A stretch of 64,000 bases of DNA from Phaeobacter piscinae (GCF_002407245.1 NZ_CP010681.1:1798001-1862000); one strand, 5' to 3'; positions 36,613 through 46,569 are shown, counted from the stretch's first letter. The notes: generated by a model not told the origin, from the letters alone. Made by a program: numbers and translations.

Positions 36613-36966
36613 TCAGGCCAAAGGTGGCCGAAGTTGCGATAGAAGGACGGATTGCAGAACCATACGCGGTTCGCTGGGGTTCAGATCGGCAATCCGAAAG
36701 TCCTTGTTCAGATCGACAACGGACGCGTCACCGAACTGATCCGTGCAAGCAACGCTGGCACAATGCAGCAGTCCCAAGGGCTTGGGCTGCTGCTCCGTCT
36801 CGAAGGCGAGGTCAACGACCTGATCCTGAAGAAGAGAAACCCCTTCCCCATGCATGTGATGAGCCACCGGCTCCACGCAGTGTTCAGGCATCGGCATCAC
36901 ATGCGCAAATGCACTCGTAACAACGAGCTGCAAGGCAACAAGAATGATGAGGACACGGCTGATCAC
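36613..36966 (-). CDS. Small periplasmic His/Met/Cys-rich protein
   Basis: 117 aa, start GTG at 36966 with AAGGAAG upstream. Signal peptide to SAFA. Then HVMPMPEHCVEPVAHHMHGEG, a ligand-rich stretch, a middle helix, LLHCASVACTDQFG and an end LSQLRPPLA. First gene of the copA-copB-copC-copD unit, separated from copA by 182 bp. The shared layout with the protein at 27781 (ligand cluster, CAxxA, terminal PPxA) suggests a common family. Confidence 0.72.
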   Translation of the reverse strand: MISRVLIILVALQLVVTSAFAHVMPMPEHCVEPVAHHMHGEGVSLLQDQVVDLAFETEQQPKPLGLLHCASVACTDQFGDASVVDLNKDFRIADLNPSEPRMVLQSVLLSQLRPPLA

Positions 36967-37584
36967 AGGGCTTCCTTTTGTTCAAAACCGATAAGCGCCG
37001 CTGGATCGACGACCGTCAAGAGGGAAAAGCACCTCCTGTAGATGGAAGCTCACGCCTATGTGATGATAGCTCTGCCTGATCCCTTTGCGCCAAAAGCTAC
37101 ATACACTGCGCGAGCACCTCCGCCCCAGGTACATGTTGGCAGAACACAGGCAATGGCTGGTAAATACTCCCTGTCCCGTCCGAAAGGGACCTGAAGGCCA
37201 TGCCGGTTGCCTTCAACTTTGTAACAGTTTGGTCGAGGCACCAATCGTACCTCGGCACAGGTATACGGGCATCAAAGCGATACGTAGTCTCTGATATGAT
37301 CGGCTTCGGACAGAGGGCACGCAGGCCGCAGGGGGCCGACGACCATTGTCATGTCAATAACCGTATCGGAGGGAACCGATCGTGGCCGCGGCATTGAAAC
37401 CCTTAAGATCGTACCAGCAAACACCTGTACCAACAGCGAATCTGCATCCAGTTTCAGCGAGCTTGCCACAGGGTCTGCTGGTTCCCCTTTGTAGAATTAA
37501 TTGCGTTTTTCGCAATATATGATATCAGGTAGGCTGTGATTTCAGCCCAAGATACAACGTCAGGGCTATCGTGGAAATGGACCT
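36967..37584. other. Region between cop unit and HTH gene
   Basis: About 620 bp. It should hold the cop promoter on the minus strand (a TTGACG is near 37014) and, at the right end, AT-rich sequence with a TTGCG inverted repeat upstream of the HTH gene. No gene is supportable. Confidence 0.5.
37501..37515. promoter_or_regulatory. Inverted repeat TTGCG-N5-CGCAA
   Basis: Perfect five-base arms around TTTTT, 70 bp upstream of the HTH protein, in AT-rich DNA. Related sequences (TTGCGATTTTGCA at 39671 and TTTTTTCGCAAT near 39715) lie upstream of the GNAT-like gene. Candidate operator for one of the local HTH proteins. Confidence 0.4.
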
Positions 37585-37911
37585 ATGGAAGTAATAAACC
37601 GCGATTGGCTGTCGAGACACCTGGAGGGATGTCGCGGAGAGCAAGCACGCCTCTCCAGGGAAACCGGTATCTCAGCTGACAAGATCAACAAGATATTGAA
37701 GGGTAACCGCCGGATCCAACTGTCAGAAGCGCCTCTCATCTACCGCTTTTTCTATCCAGAAGACGGTCAAGCTCCGGCTGGTGACCAGCAACGATTGCTC
37801 GAAGTATGGTATCAATTAGCTCCGGCAGAACGGGACTTTTTGCTAAAGAGTGCAAAAGGGCTTCTCTCTGCTCACCGTCCTCAAGCTCAGAAACTTGACA
37901 AAGAAGGCTGA
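37585..37911 (+). CDS. Small HTH DNA-binding protein
   Basis: 108 aa. Residues 15-45 form a helix-turn-helix of the phage repressor type: GEQARLSRETGISADKINKI followed by LKGNRRI. The remainder is helical. No start-proximal ribosome binding site is strong. The region is AT-richer than the flanking core genes. Probably a local regulator. An opposite-strand frame at 37736-37951 overlaps it and is treated as a shadow. Confidence 0.68.
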   Translation: MEVINRDWLSRHLEGCRGEQARLSRETGISADKINKILKGNRRIQLSEAPLIYRFFYPEDGQAPAGDQQRLLEVWYQLAPAERDFLLKSAKGLLSAHRPQAQKLDKEG

Positions 37912-38093
37912 CGGCCTCCCGATACTCTTCCCTGAATCTCTGAGACATCATTCCTCCGGAACTGATTGATCATCAGTTCATCTGCGCAGTCGACCGCAGC
38001 TATAAGTTGTTCGTGCAGGGCCCACACTCTTGACATAGGTACATCTGGTCAACTATTCCGGGTGGATATTTGAAAATATTCAAGAGCTCTACA

Positions 38094-38852
38094 ATGATGA
38101 CACTCAGCCTAATAGATCATTGGAAGCGACTGATTTCTGCAGATGGAAGATCCCAAGGAGAATTGGCCGAATTGATCGGCAAGTCCCCCGGATATTTCTC
38201 AAAAGTATGGAAAGGTGGCCATGAACCCGGGGTGTTCACAACCTTCAAGTTGGCATCTGTACTAGGGGTCAGTCATGAACACTTGATGGGACTGGATGGC
38301 GGAATGAGCCTGGCCCCTAGTCCCGGCTATCAATCCGAGGTCAATCGGCAAGCCTCACGGGTGCTGTCCGATGTGATGAGAGTTGCCCACCAGAGATTAA
38401 GTATTTGGGATAACGAGACACAATTCGCAACAGGGGGCAATGTGCTCCCCCTGTTGCTGAGGTGGTGGCATCAGCAGTCAGGTCACCTCGTGTGCCACGA
38501 AGGCCTCCGTGACCACTTCGATATCATCAAGGCACCGGACGTAGCGGATACCACTGTTGAACCCCTCGAACTCGGCGCCAGAAGCTTGGCAGCAACGAAA
38601 CTCGGAACAAACTCCGCTGATGCACTAAAGCGACTGGTTGAAGGTTTCGACACCCGATCACGGATGGATCTTGTGCGGAGCTACTACGACGTGTCGCAGC
38701 AGGGTACCCCAGCGCTTTCCGCCCCTATTTCTGTCCGGATCCCCTTACCAGATGGAGTTCCAGCCGCAAAAGTAGAATATTTTCGCCTACAGCTACCGGT
38801 TGTTAGTCCCAACGGCGAGAGATTTGTGCTCAGCTACTGCTTCCCGGCGTGA
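38094..38852 (+). CDS. XRE-type regulator with C-terminal sensor-like domain
   Basis: 252 aa. The first 60 residues are an XRE helix-turn-helix (GRSQGELAELIGKSPGYFSKVW). From about 75 a second domain with alternating helices and strands resembles a PAS-like sensor: LRDHFDIIKAPDVADTTV, LELGARSLAATKLGTNSAD and a closing sheet FRLQLPVVSPNGERFVLSYCF. ATG 38094 has AAGAG upstream; the frame could begin at TTG 38070. Its 3' end overlaps the convergent GNAT-like gene by 19 bp. Ligand unknown; the PAS call is by pattern only. Confidence 0.65.
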   Translation: MMTLSLIDHWKRLISADGRSQGELAELIGKSPGYFSKVWKGGHEPGVFTTFKLASVLGVSHEHLMGLDGGMSLAPSPGYQSEVNRQASRVLSDVMRVAHQRLSIWDNETQFATGGNVLPLLLRWWHQQSGHLVCHEGLRDHFDIIKAPDVADTTVEPLELGARSLAATKLGTNSADALKRLVEGFDTRSRMDLVRSYYDVSQQGTPALSAPISVRIPLPDGVPAAKVEYFRLQLPVVSPNGERFVLSYCFPA

Positions 38853-39556
38853 TCGCCCAATCGAGAGGCGGGATCGAGCAAGAATTCTGGATGCTTGACA
38901 TAGAATGCGGCCGCCTCCTGCAGGTCGATGCGAGGCAAAGTTACGAGATATTCACTGGAACTGCGGCTGGGCACATGGACCTCCCACTCTTGCGGGCCGA
39001 TGTGCTGTCGCGTGAAGCCATAGCGGCTTGCCTTGCCGGAGAGGACGTCGGTCTGCCGCACAAAGCCATAGGTCCATGCCGGTTTCCATTTCAAATGAGC
39101 CAGAGAAAAGAGGTAGTGAAAGACCAGCCTCCAGTTGACCTTGCCCTTGCGATTCTCGGCGCTTAGAAACAGCTCACCCAGATACACGATTTTACCCGAT
39201 ATTTCCTTTGCTGCAGTGCTAGAGAACGCCCGAACCGGAGATCCCGCGCCGGAGTTATAGAGCCTGGAATATGTTGAAGCCCAGTGACGTGCGAGACTGT
39301 CCTCCCCGATGTCTATAAACCGCGCGGCGACCCCGCCGACGTCCTCACCATCGATACAGAATACGATGCCAAACGCCTCAACTGAGGTGAAATCGTGCCA
39401 ATCCGGTGAAAGCATGGGATGATTGCTGGCTTTACCGATACGGGCCATACGCGCTTGAAAATCCGAGATATCTGGCACAGCATGAAGCCTGAGGCCCGAT
39501 TGTTCCAAGCCCCCCAGGCAGATATGCGCGAGCCTGATCATATTGTCCTCATGCAT
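38834..39556 (-). CDS. GNAT-like protein, unknown substrate
   Basis: 240 aa from ATG 39556 (GGAG six bases before). The centre looks like an acyltransferase of the GNAT or autoinducer-synthase fold: FGIVFCIDGEDVGGVAARFIDIG, then GKIVYLGELFL and RKGKVNWRLVFHYLFSLAHL where the acyl-CoA loop would sit, and TYGFVRQTDVLSGKASRYGF. Motif agreement is partial, so the family call is tentative. It faces the XRE regulator tail to tail and may provide or modify a ligand for it. Confidence 0.55.
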   Translation of the reverse strand: MHEDNMIRLAHICLGGLEQSGLRLHAVPDISDFQARMARIGKASNHPMLSPDWHDFTSVEAFGIVFCIDGEDVGGVAARFIDIGEDSLARHWASTYSRLYNSGAGSPVRAFSSTAAKEISGKIVYLGELFLSAENRKGKVNWRLVFHYLFSLAHLKWKPAWTYGFVRQTDVLSGKASRYGFTRQHIGPQEWEVHVPSRSSSEYLVTLPRIDLQEAAAFYVKHPEFLLDPASRLGDHAGKQ

Positions 39557-40129
39557 CGCTCTCTCCATGTCATCTTCAGTCCTTTCGTTTGTAGTCTCAG
39601 GACCGCCTGCACCACTAAAGGCAGCGCCCCTGATCAACCATTCAACCCGGAGGTTAGACGCACAACAAGATTGCGATTTTGCAGCTCACAGGCCGCAACT
39701 CCTTCAGAAATTTCTTTTTTCGCAATTTGTTACGTTGGCCCCAGTCACGATACTCGCAATGTTGATCCAATGCGGGGACGCCAACGAGCAATAGCTTCAG
39801 CCAAAGCACAGGGCGGCGGCCTGATATTCACCTAGCTTAGGCCCTTGAAGCGTGCGGGAGGATATCTGATTGCAGGACAGTTCAGCTCCGACGAAGTGAC
39901 GTATGTCACTGTGACGCGGGCCACCCATTGTCCGCGTCGGCCGTTGGGCTGGGACAGATTCTATCGCAGGGTTCGGTCGGAAAAATTACGCCAAACATCT
40001 CATTTGAATGCGCGCACAAAGCCTACGCTGTTGCGCAGATCTACAGCCTATTTCCGGCCTCCAACGAACATTAAGGCGGGGGCCAACACCTCACAGCAGA
40101 GGCATAATTCCGCGATATCAAGGAATAAA
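39557..40129. other. Region between GNAT-like gene and tRNA-Leu
   Basis: About 570 bp with no supportable gene. It contains two TTGCG/CGCAA-type motifs (39671 and 39715) upstream of the GNAT-like gene. No integrase and no repeat of the tRNA 3' end was seen. Confidence 0.5.
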
Positions 40130-40214
40130 TGGTGCGGGTGAAGGGACTTGAACCCCCACGCCTTGCGGCGCCAGAACCTAAATCTGGTGCGTCTACCAAT
40201 TCCGCCACACCCGC
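40130..40214 (-). tRNA. tRNA-Leu (anticodon UAG)
   Basis: 85 nt including an encoded CCA. Acceptor arms GCGGGTG and CACCCGC pair, the anticodon stem CCAGA/TCTGG encloses TTTAGGT (anticodon TAG), a long variable arm GCGCCGCAAGGCGT marks a class II tRNA, and the T arm has GGGTTCAAGTCCC. It lies at the right end of the accessory segment. Confidence 0.97.
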
Positions 40215-40330
40215 ATCCTGACGATGGGCGCGCCCACCGTGTCGCGCTCAATAGCAAAGCTTTTCAGCGGATGCAAAAGGGAAAGCACTCATTGGGCAAA
40301 ACTTTTCCACGCCTTCCCTCCGCCGCCCGC

Positions 40331-42022
40331 TTAGAAAATATCAAGCTTGCGTAGAACAGCCGGTATTTGCTCCGGCAGGTCTTCAGCGATGAGCCCCGGG
40401 CCGAAGTTCAGCGCGCACTCGACGTGGATGTAGGCAGCCGTTTCTGCTGCCTGCATCGGGTCTAATCCCCGCGCCATCAAGCCTGTGATGACCCCGGCCA
40501 GCACGTCGCCGGACCCAGCAGTCGCCAGCCAGGGCGCGGAGCGGTCGTAGTGGGCGGAATTCACTGAGCAGAGCCCGTTCGGCGCGGCGATCACCGTGTC
40601 CGGCCCCTTGAACAGCACCACGCAGCCCGCGCGTTTTGCTGCCTCACGGGTGGCGTCCACCTTGGAATAGACGGGGCCGGTTGTGGCTGGCGCGTTCAGT
40701 TTCTCTGCCAGATCTGGAAAGAGCCGCGCAAATTCACCGCCATGCGGGGTGATGACACAGTTTTCGTGCAGCACCTCAAACAGCGCCTCAGCACGGTCCT
40801 CGAACTGCGTCAGCGCATCTGCATCCAGAACCGTGGCGCGGTTTGCCTGCAAGGCCTCCAGAACCAAGCCCTCACGATCAGCGTCCAGCCCAAGCCCCGG
40901 CCCAAGACAAACGGCGTTGAGACGGCTGTCCTGCAACAGCGTGCGCAGCTCATCCGCGCCATCCATCTGTCGCAACATAATCGCGGTCAGCTGGCAGGCG
41001 TTTTCCATCATCGCCGCACGTGGCGAGCCAACCGTGACCAGCCCCGCCCCGATCCGCAACGCACCGCGGGCGGCCAGCCGCGCAGCGCCGGACCTTCCAT
41101 GGCCGCCCGAGAGGACAAGCGCGTGGCCGTAGGTGTACTTATGCTCGTCCGTTTCCTTCCCAAGATACGGCGAGACCAGTTCTGGCGACATGAGAGTAGC
41201 AACGACCCGCCCCATTCCCCGGCCCTTCTCAAGCCGATGAAGGTCGGCCACTGCCTGTCGTGCAGCCTCACCCCAATCATGCCCACCCAGCCCAATGTCG
41301 ACGGTCCTCATTGCTCCGCAGTAACTCGGCCCCTCATCAATGAAATGGCCGATACGTGGCCGGTGAAAGGTGACGGTAAGCCAGCTCCAGACCGCCCCGA
41401 ATTCCGGACAAAGCGCGCGGCCGCTGTCCATGCACAGCCCCGTTGGCGCATCAATTGCAACCATTCGCGCGAACGTCTTGCCCTCGGTGTAAAGCTTGGT
41501 CAGCGGTTCAAGGATCTCGCACGCAGGCGCCCGTTTCAGGCCTGCGCCAAAAATTGCATCAACAAACAGGTCCGCAGCCTCCTCGCCAACCTGTTGCGCG
41601 GTCCACTCGATTACGCGGCCAATCGCCCGCCACCGCTCATAATTCACTTTCGCATCCGGCGGCAGCCGGTCCGGGGGTCCATACAGAAACACCTCCACAT
41701 CCCAGCCGCGCTCCTTCAAAAGTCGCGCCACCACAAAACCGTCGCCGCCGTTGTTGCCCGGTCCGCATAAAACCACCGCACGCCGTGAGGCCTCGCCGCC
41801 CATCTTCTGGCCTGAGATATCCCGGGGGGAGACCTGAGGCCGGGGGGCAGCCTCCCCAGCCTGGCAACCCAGATCCGCATCCAGCTCCGGCCATTGCTCA
41901 AAAATGGCCGCAACCACGCCCTGCCCGGCCCGCTCCATCAGTTCCAGCCCGGTCACCTCACCAGCGGCAATCGCGGCCTGTTCGATGGCCCGCATCTGGG
42001 CGGCGGTCAGCAATTCGGTCAT
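40331..42022 (-). CDS. nnr: Bifunctional NAD(P)H-hydrate repair enzyme
   Basis: 563 aa, repairs damaged (hydrated) NADH/NADPH. The N-terminal epimerase half (to about 225) has ERAGQGVVAAIFEQWP and VVLCGPGNNGGDGFVVARLL. The C-terminal ADP/ATP-dependent dehydratase half shows HALVLSGGHGRSGAARLAARGALRIGAGLVT, CVITPHGGEFARLFP and APWLATAGSGDVLAGVITGLMA. Between residues about 50 and 80 there is a low-complexity insertion. ATG 42022 begins the family start MTELLTAAQMRAIEQ. Single gene, divergent from glnB. Confidence 0.95.
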   Translation of the reverse strand: MTELLTAAQMRAIEQAAIAAGEVTGLELMERAGQGVVAAIFEQWPELDADLGCQAGEAAPRPQVSPRDISGQKMGGEASRRAVVLCGPGNNGGDGFVVARLLKERGWDVEVFLYGPPDRLPPDAKVNYERWRAIGRVIEWTAQQVGEEAADLFVDAIFGAGLKRAPACEILEPLTKLYTEGKTFARMVAIDAPTGLCMDSGRALCPEFGAVWSWLTVTFHRPRIGHFIDEGPSYCGAMRTVDIGLGGHDWGEAARQAVADLHRLEKGRGMGRVVATLMSPELVSPYLGKETDEHKYTYGHALVLSGGHGRSGAARLAARGALRIGAGLVTVGSPRAAMMENACQLTAIMLRQMDGADELRTLLQDSRLNAVCLGPGLGLDADREGLVLEALQANRATVLDADALTQFEDRAEALFEVLHENCVITPHGGEFARLFPDLAEKLNAPATTGPVYSKVDATREAAKRAGCVVLFKGPDTVIAAPNGLCSVNSAHYDRSAPWLATAGSGDVLAGVITGLMARGLDPMQAAETAAYIHVECALNFGPGLIAEDLPEQIPAVLRKLDIF

Positions 42023-42181
42023 GTCAGGGGCCTCTTTTTCATGTCGTGGTCATCTCGCGATTCAAAATTGCGCGAAAATCAGGCGCTGTGCTTAATTTTT
42101 AGGCAGAGACCGCGAAATCATGCGCAGTTTCGCCGTAGCGCTTGCGGCTATTATTGTCCCCGCTCAGTAGAAGTGATCTGA

Positions 42182-42553
<372 letters not shown>

Positions 42554-42646
42554 GCCTGACACCAGAACACAGGGGTGCCCGCCGTCGCTGATGGGCGCGG
42601 CAGTCCGGACACACATAAGATTACAAGATCAGAAGGACCATTGGAA

Positions 42647-44053
42647 ATGAGCGCAGACGCAGTTCTGAAGATGATCAAGGACGAAGATGCGGCCTATGTC
42701 GACATTCGTTTCACCGATGTACGTGGCAAGCTCCAGCATGTGACCATCGACGTTGACCTGGTGGACGAAGACTTCCTCGAAGAAGGTTTCATGTTTGATG
42801 GGTCCTCCATCGCCGGTTGGAAGTCGATCGAAAACTCCGACATGAAGCTGATCCTCGACACCACCTCGGCCTATGTTGATCCCTTCTATGCCGAGAAAAC
42901 CATCTGCATCCACTGCTCCGTGGTTGAGCCCGATACCGGCGAAGCCTACCCGCGTGACCCGCGCGGCACCGCGCAGAAGGCCGAAGCCTATCTGAAGTCC
43001 TCCGGCATCGGTGACGTGGCCTATATGGGCCCCGAGGCGGAATTCTTCCTGTTTGATGATGTGCGCTTCTCCAACACCATCAACAAAGTGTCCTTTGAGG
43101 TTGACGCAACCGACGCCTCCTGGAACACCGACACTGAATATGAGATGGGCAACATGGGTCATCGCCCCGGTCTCAAGGGCGGCTACTTCCCGGTGAACCC
43201 CATCGACGAAGCCCAGGATCTGCGCTCCGAGATGCTGTCCACCATGAAGCGTCTGGGCATGAAGGTCGACAAGCACCACCACGAGGTGGCCTCCTGCCAG
43301 CACGAACTGGGTCTGATCTTTGACAGCCTGACCAAACAGGCTGATGAGCTGCAGAAATACAAATATGTGATCCACAATGTGGCTCACGCCTATGGCAAAT
43401 CGGCGACCTTCATGCCGAAGCCGATCTATGGCGACAACGGCACCGGCATGCATGTGAACATGTCGATCTGGAAAGACGGCAAGCCGCTCTTTGCGGGCGA
43501 CAAATACGCAGATCTCTCCAATGAGGCGCTGTATTTCATCGGCGGCATCCTAAAGCACGCCAAGACACTGAACGCCTTCACCAACCCGTCCACCAACTCC
43601 TACAAGCGCCTGATCCCTGGCTTTGAAGCGCCGGTTCTGCGCGCCTATTCGGCCCGCAACCGCTCCGGCTGCGTGCGGATCCCATGGACCGAAAGCCCGA
43701 AAGCCAAGCGCGTCGAGGCCCGTTTCCCCGATCCGGCCGCGAACCCCTACCTGTGCTTTGCCGCACTGCTGATGGCTGGTCTGGACGGCATCAAGAACAA
43801 GATCGATCCCGGCGAAGCCATGGATAAGAACCTCTATGATCTGCCCGCAGAAGAGCTGGCCGATATCCCCACCGTCTGCGGCTCCCTGCGCGAAGCGCTG
43901 GAAGCGCTGGCAGGCGACCACGACTTCCTGCTGCAGGGCGACGTGTTCACCAAAGACCAGATCGAAGGCTACATCGCCCTCAAGATGGAAGAGGTGGAAA
44001 CCTACGAACACACGCCGCATCCGGTTGAATACGGCATGTACTACAGCTGCTGA
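42647..44053 (+). CDS. glnA: Glutamine synthetase type I
   Basis: 468 aa; makes glutamine from glutamate, ammonia and ATP as a dodecamer. Family blocks: [57 protein letters not shown], and the adenylylation Tyr397 in [10 protein letters not shown] 42647 ([14 protein letters not shown]) with AGAAGGACC upstream; the longer frame to 42575 lies in the spacer. Controlled with glnB by nitrogen state; a terminator follows. Confidence 0.98.
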   Translation: MSADAVLKMIKDEDAAYVDIRFTDVRGKLQHVTIDVDLVDEDFLEEGFMFDGSSIAGWKSIENSDMKLILDTTSAYVDPFYAEKTICIHCSVVEPDTGEAYPRDPRGTAQKAEAYLKSSGIGDVAYMGPEAEFFLFDDVRFSNTINKVSFEVDATDASWNTDTEYEMGNMGHRPGLKGGYFPVNPIDEAQDLRSEMLSTMKRLGMKVDKHHHEVASCQHELGLIFDSLTKQADELQKYKYVIHNVAHAYGKSATFMPKPIYGDNGTGMHVNMSIWKDGKPLFAGDKYADLSNEALYFIGGILKHAKTLNAFTNPSTNSYKRLIPGFEAPVLRAYSARNRSGCVRIPWTESPKAKRVEARFPDPAANPYLCFAALLMAGLDGIKNKIDPGEAMDKNLYDLPAEELADIPTVCGSLREALEALAGDHDFLLQGDVFTKDQIEGYIALKMEEVETYEHTPHPVEYGMYYSC

Positions 44054-44076
44054 CCCCCGATCACGCAGATTTACTG

Positions 44077-44106
44077 GGCGCTCCCATCACTTGGGGGCGC
44101 CTTTTT
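44077..44106 (+). terminator. Intrinsic terminator of glnB-glnA
   Basis: GGCGCTCCCA, loop TCACT, TGGGGGCGCC, then TTTTT. About 25 bp after the glnA stop. Confidence 0.9.
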
Positions 44107-44575
44107 CGTTTGCGGAGCCCCGCTGTTTGCAGAGCCCCAGCCCCTGGCCAAACTTGGCTGACAGACGTGCCCCGACCGCCTAGGGCACTGCCCTTGGTTG
44201 ACCCATTGGCTGCCGACCGGGCTGTCGCTTCAGAGTTTCAACACTGCCACCCCTCCCCCGGCGCAGCCTGTTCGTTCCCCGCAAGCCCTCAAGGTTGCCG
44301 GCACGTCACTCAATCAGAAACACTGTTGGCCTCACGCCCGATTTGTAAGGGCTACGGCATCAATATGGCCGTCAGCTGCCCAGTTCTTGCCCAAATTCGA
44401 AGAGGCGCACAGGGAAGATGATCATTTTACCGTTAATTTTCAAGATGTTAAATCAATCACAATGCAATCGTCAAATTAGAAAGGAATTTTTTACCTCTCA
44501 GCTGTCACCGCCTCACTTTCTGCCATTTCAAATTTTAACTTAATTGCTGAAGCACCTGAGCGGAGGACCCTGACG
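44107..44575. other. Intergenic region after glnA
   Basis: About 470 bp. The right half is AT-rich, probably promoter sequence for the next gene; no gene or repeat is visible. Confidence 0.5.
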
Positions 44576-45601
44576 GTGACACAGGTAGATCAGTATAAAG
44601 GCAAGCTGGGTTTTGAAATTCGGGACCCAGATGCGCTGTCCAGCGGCTCGACTGCTGTGGTCGATACCTTGGAAGAATACGGCCACAGCGTGCGCCAGTT
44701 CCAATCACGAAACCCCAATCTGATCCGACTTGATTGTGATCATTACCGGGTTGAACTGCGCTACCGCCGCCATCCGATCAAACCAACGCAGGCCAGTGCG
44801 GCCGGTACTGACAGCACCGAAACACCGCTGCGCAGTTCGCTTGGCGTGACGCTGACCCCGAACCACCCGGACCACTGCGATGTGGAGCTGAGCGAGATGT
44901 TGCTGGCGATGATCCTGCGCCGCCTGGCCGAGGATCTGGATGTGGCGACGGTGGACTGGCTGCATGTGCCCTTCACCCTGACCCGTGACGCTTTCCTTGG
45001 GGTATTTGAAGACGCGGAAACACAGGTGGAAACCCACGCGGAGGCTGTTGCAGACCACGCCACGCTGGATATTTCTCCTGTGACCGAAATCGCCGCAGAT
45101 ATCGCCGACAGCCAAGCCGCCAAGTCGAGCGCCCCGCTCAGCCCGCAAACGACACCCGAAGCGGACGCCCCTGTTGCAACACCGATTGACGCCGCCCTTG
45201 ATACGCCGCCGCCTTCGCCGCAGCCTGCCACCGGCGCCACGCCTGTTGCAAATGGGCGCCTGCGGGGACGCGCCTGTTTTGAGCCGGTGGAGGTAACGGT
45301 TGCGCAGCTGGAAGAACATTACGCCGCAATGTTGCAGTCCCCGGACACCCGCGCCACCGGGCGCCATGCTGTCGAAGCGCGCAATCGGGCCCGGGCCCGC
45401 GCCAAAGCGGTTATGACACAGCCCCGCGGCAGCGGTGCCGCCGTTGCCCGGTTGGGCGGTCTTCTGGCGGCCATGCCGCAGCGGATGATCGCAACCACCA
45501 GCCATCTCCTGCGCAGCCCGCAGCTCCGTGGCCATCTTCACATCGTCTGCGGCGCGACGGCCCTTCTTGCGCTGCAAAGCTCGGCTGCCATCGCCTTTTA
45601 G
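44576..45601 (+). CDS. Unknown protein with C-terminal membrane helix
   Basis: 341 aa, GTG start with GGAGG nine to ten bases upstream. Three parts: a folded N-terminal region (1-145) with LRSSLGVTLTPNHPDHCDVELSEMLLAMILRRLAEDLDV, a Pro/Ala/Asp-rich linker (150-245), and a basic segment followed by a short hydrophobic C-terminus (LLALQSSAAIAF) that may anchor it. I recognise no family. It may be a tail-anchored protein facing the cytosol. Confidence 0.65.
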   Translation: MTQVDQYKGKLGFEIRDPDALSSGSTAVVDTLEEYGHSVRQFQSRNPNLIRLDCDHYRVELRYRRHPIKPTQASAAGTDSTETPLRSSLGVTLTPNHPDHCDVELSEMLLAMILRRLAEDLDVATVDWLHVPFTLTRDAFLGVFEDAETQVETHAEAVADHATLDISPVTEIAADIADSQAAKSSAPLSPQTTPEADAPVATPIDAALDTPPPSPQPATGATPVANGRLRGRACFEPVEVTVAQLEEHYAAMLQSPDTRATGRHAVEARNRARARAKAVMTQPRGSGAAVARLGGLLAAMPQRMIATTSHLLRSPQLRGHLHIVCGATALLALQSSAAIAF

Positions 45602-45617
45602 ACCTCCTGGTCTACAC

Positions 45618-46382
45618 TCAGCGCGAGGCTGCCGATGCCCCCCACTGGGCCATCACATCCTCACGGGTCACGACACTGGTGTGGATGCTGAACACAACGG
45701 CGCGGCTCTGCGGCAGGCGCAGGATCGTCTGCCGCTCACTGCGCATATAGCCCGCCGTTTCGGCGCCGGGACGCGGGCGATCGCCACTGGCGCGACGCGG
45801 CTGGTGCAGCGTCGCATCGGCGTACCACAGCGCATTGAACCGCCACATCGGCCGCCCCACCTGCACCCCGTCAAACAGCCGCTGCACCCGTGCAGCAATG
45901 CCAGAATCATAGCTGTCGACCGGCGCGTGAATGGCAATCAGTGGCCGCCCCGCTTTCTCCGCGAGCGTCCAATTTGCGGGAAAGCACAGGATCGCGCCGG
46001 TCAACACATGCTCTTGCGCGCCCTCCGGTTTTTCCAAAATGCAGAAATCCTGCTGGGCAATCCGGCCAAGCGTGCCCAGCGGATCTTCCCAATCCAATGC
46101 CACCTCGACCCCGTCGGGGCGGACCACATGGGTCCGGGCCGTGTCCGGGTAGAGCTGCGCCAAAACTGCCTCCAACAGCTCAGAGGCCGCTGGCATGGCC
46201 TCGGGCGCGCAATACAGGACCTGCGAACGGCACTGCTGCAACAGCCGCTCCCGCTCTGCCATCTGGCCCGCGCACGCCTCATCAAAGTGCAACCAGTCCT
46301 GTGGCGCCAAGGGCTGGATACCGGGCAGCTTGCGCTCCTCCAGCGGATTATACGGCAGGCGTGTTTGCAGAATCTTGGTCAT
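45618..46382 (-). CDS. DUF3445 haem-dependent N-demethylase-like protein
   Basis: 254 aa. DUF3445 features are the N-terminal LPYNPLEERKLPGIQPL, DFCILEKPEGAQEHVLTGAILCFPANW and the HAPVD segment near the centre, then RPMWRFNALWYADATLHQP. Characterised members are haem enzymes that remove methyl groups from secondary amines such as dimethylamine. ATG 46382 follows the family length; the longer frame to 46544 overlaps the divergent promoter. It is transcribed away from dddP. Substrate here unproven. Confidence 0.8.
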   Translation of the reverse strand: MTKILQTRLPYNPLEERKLPGIQPLAPQDWLHFDEACAGQMAERERLLQQCRSQVLYCAPEAMPAASELLEAVLAQLYPDTARTHVVRPDGVEVALDWEDPLGTLGRIAQQDFCILEKPEGAQEHVLTGAILCFPANWTLAEKAGRPLIAIHAPVDSYDSGIAARVQRLFDGVQVGRPMWRFNALWYADATLHQPRRASGDRPRPGAETAGYMRSERQTILRLPQSRAVVFSIHTSVVTREDVMAQWGASAASR

Positions 46383-46569
46383 GACGCCTTGTAGCAAGCC
46401 AGACGCGCAGCGCCACCCGCAACGTGAGACAGGCCGACCCATTCGAATCTGCCTGAAAACGACCGTTTGCGCGGTCGCATTTGGTGGCGACTCATCTACG
46501 CGGCACGAGCCACATTGGACAGAGATGTCCAGCGGCCAATTCAAGACGATGTCGAGTACGGAGCCAGAG

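Noticed and set aside
37736..37951. 71-aa minus-strand frame over the small HTH gene
   Set aside because: Plausible helical composition, but lies on the antisense strand of the HTH domain gene without a ribosome binding site; not excluded, only unsupported.
40130..40214. Direct repeat of the tRNA-Leu 3' end as an attachment site
   Set aside because: I looked for the CCA-proximal sequence elsewhere in the window and did not see a second copy.
44107..44575. Search for sigma-54 or NtrC sites near glnB-glnA
   Set aside because: No TGGCAC-N5-TTGC element was found in the region before glnB or after glnA.
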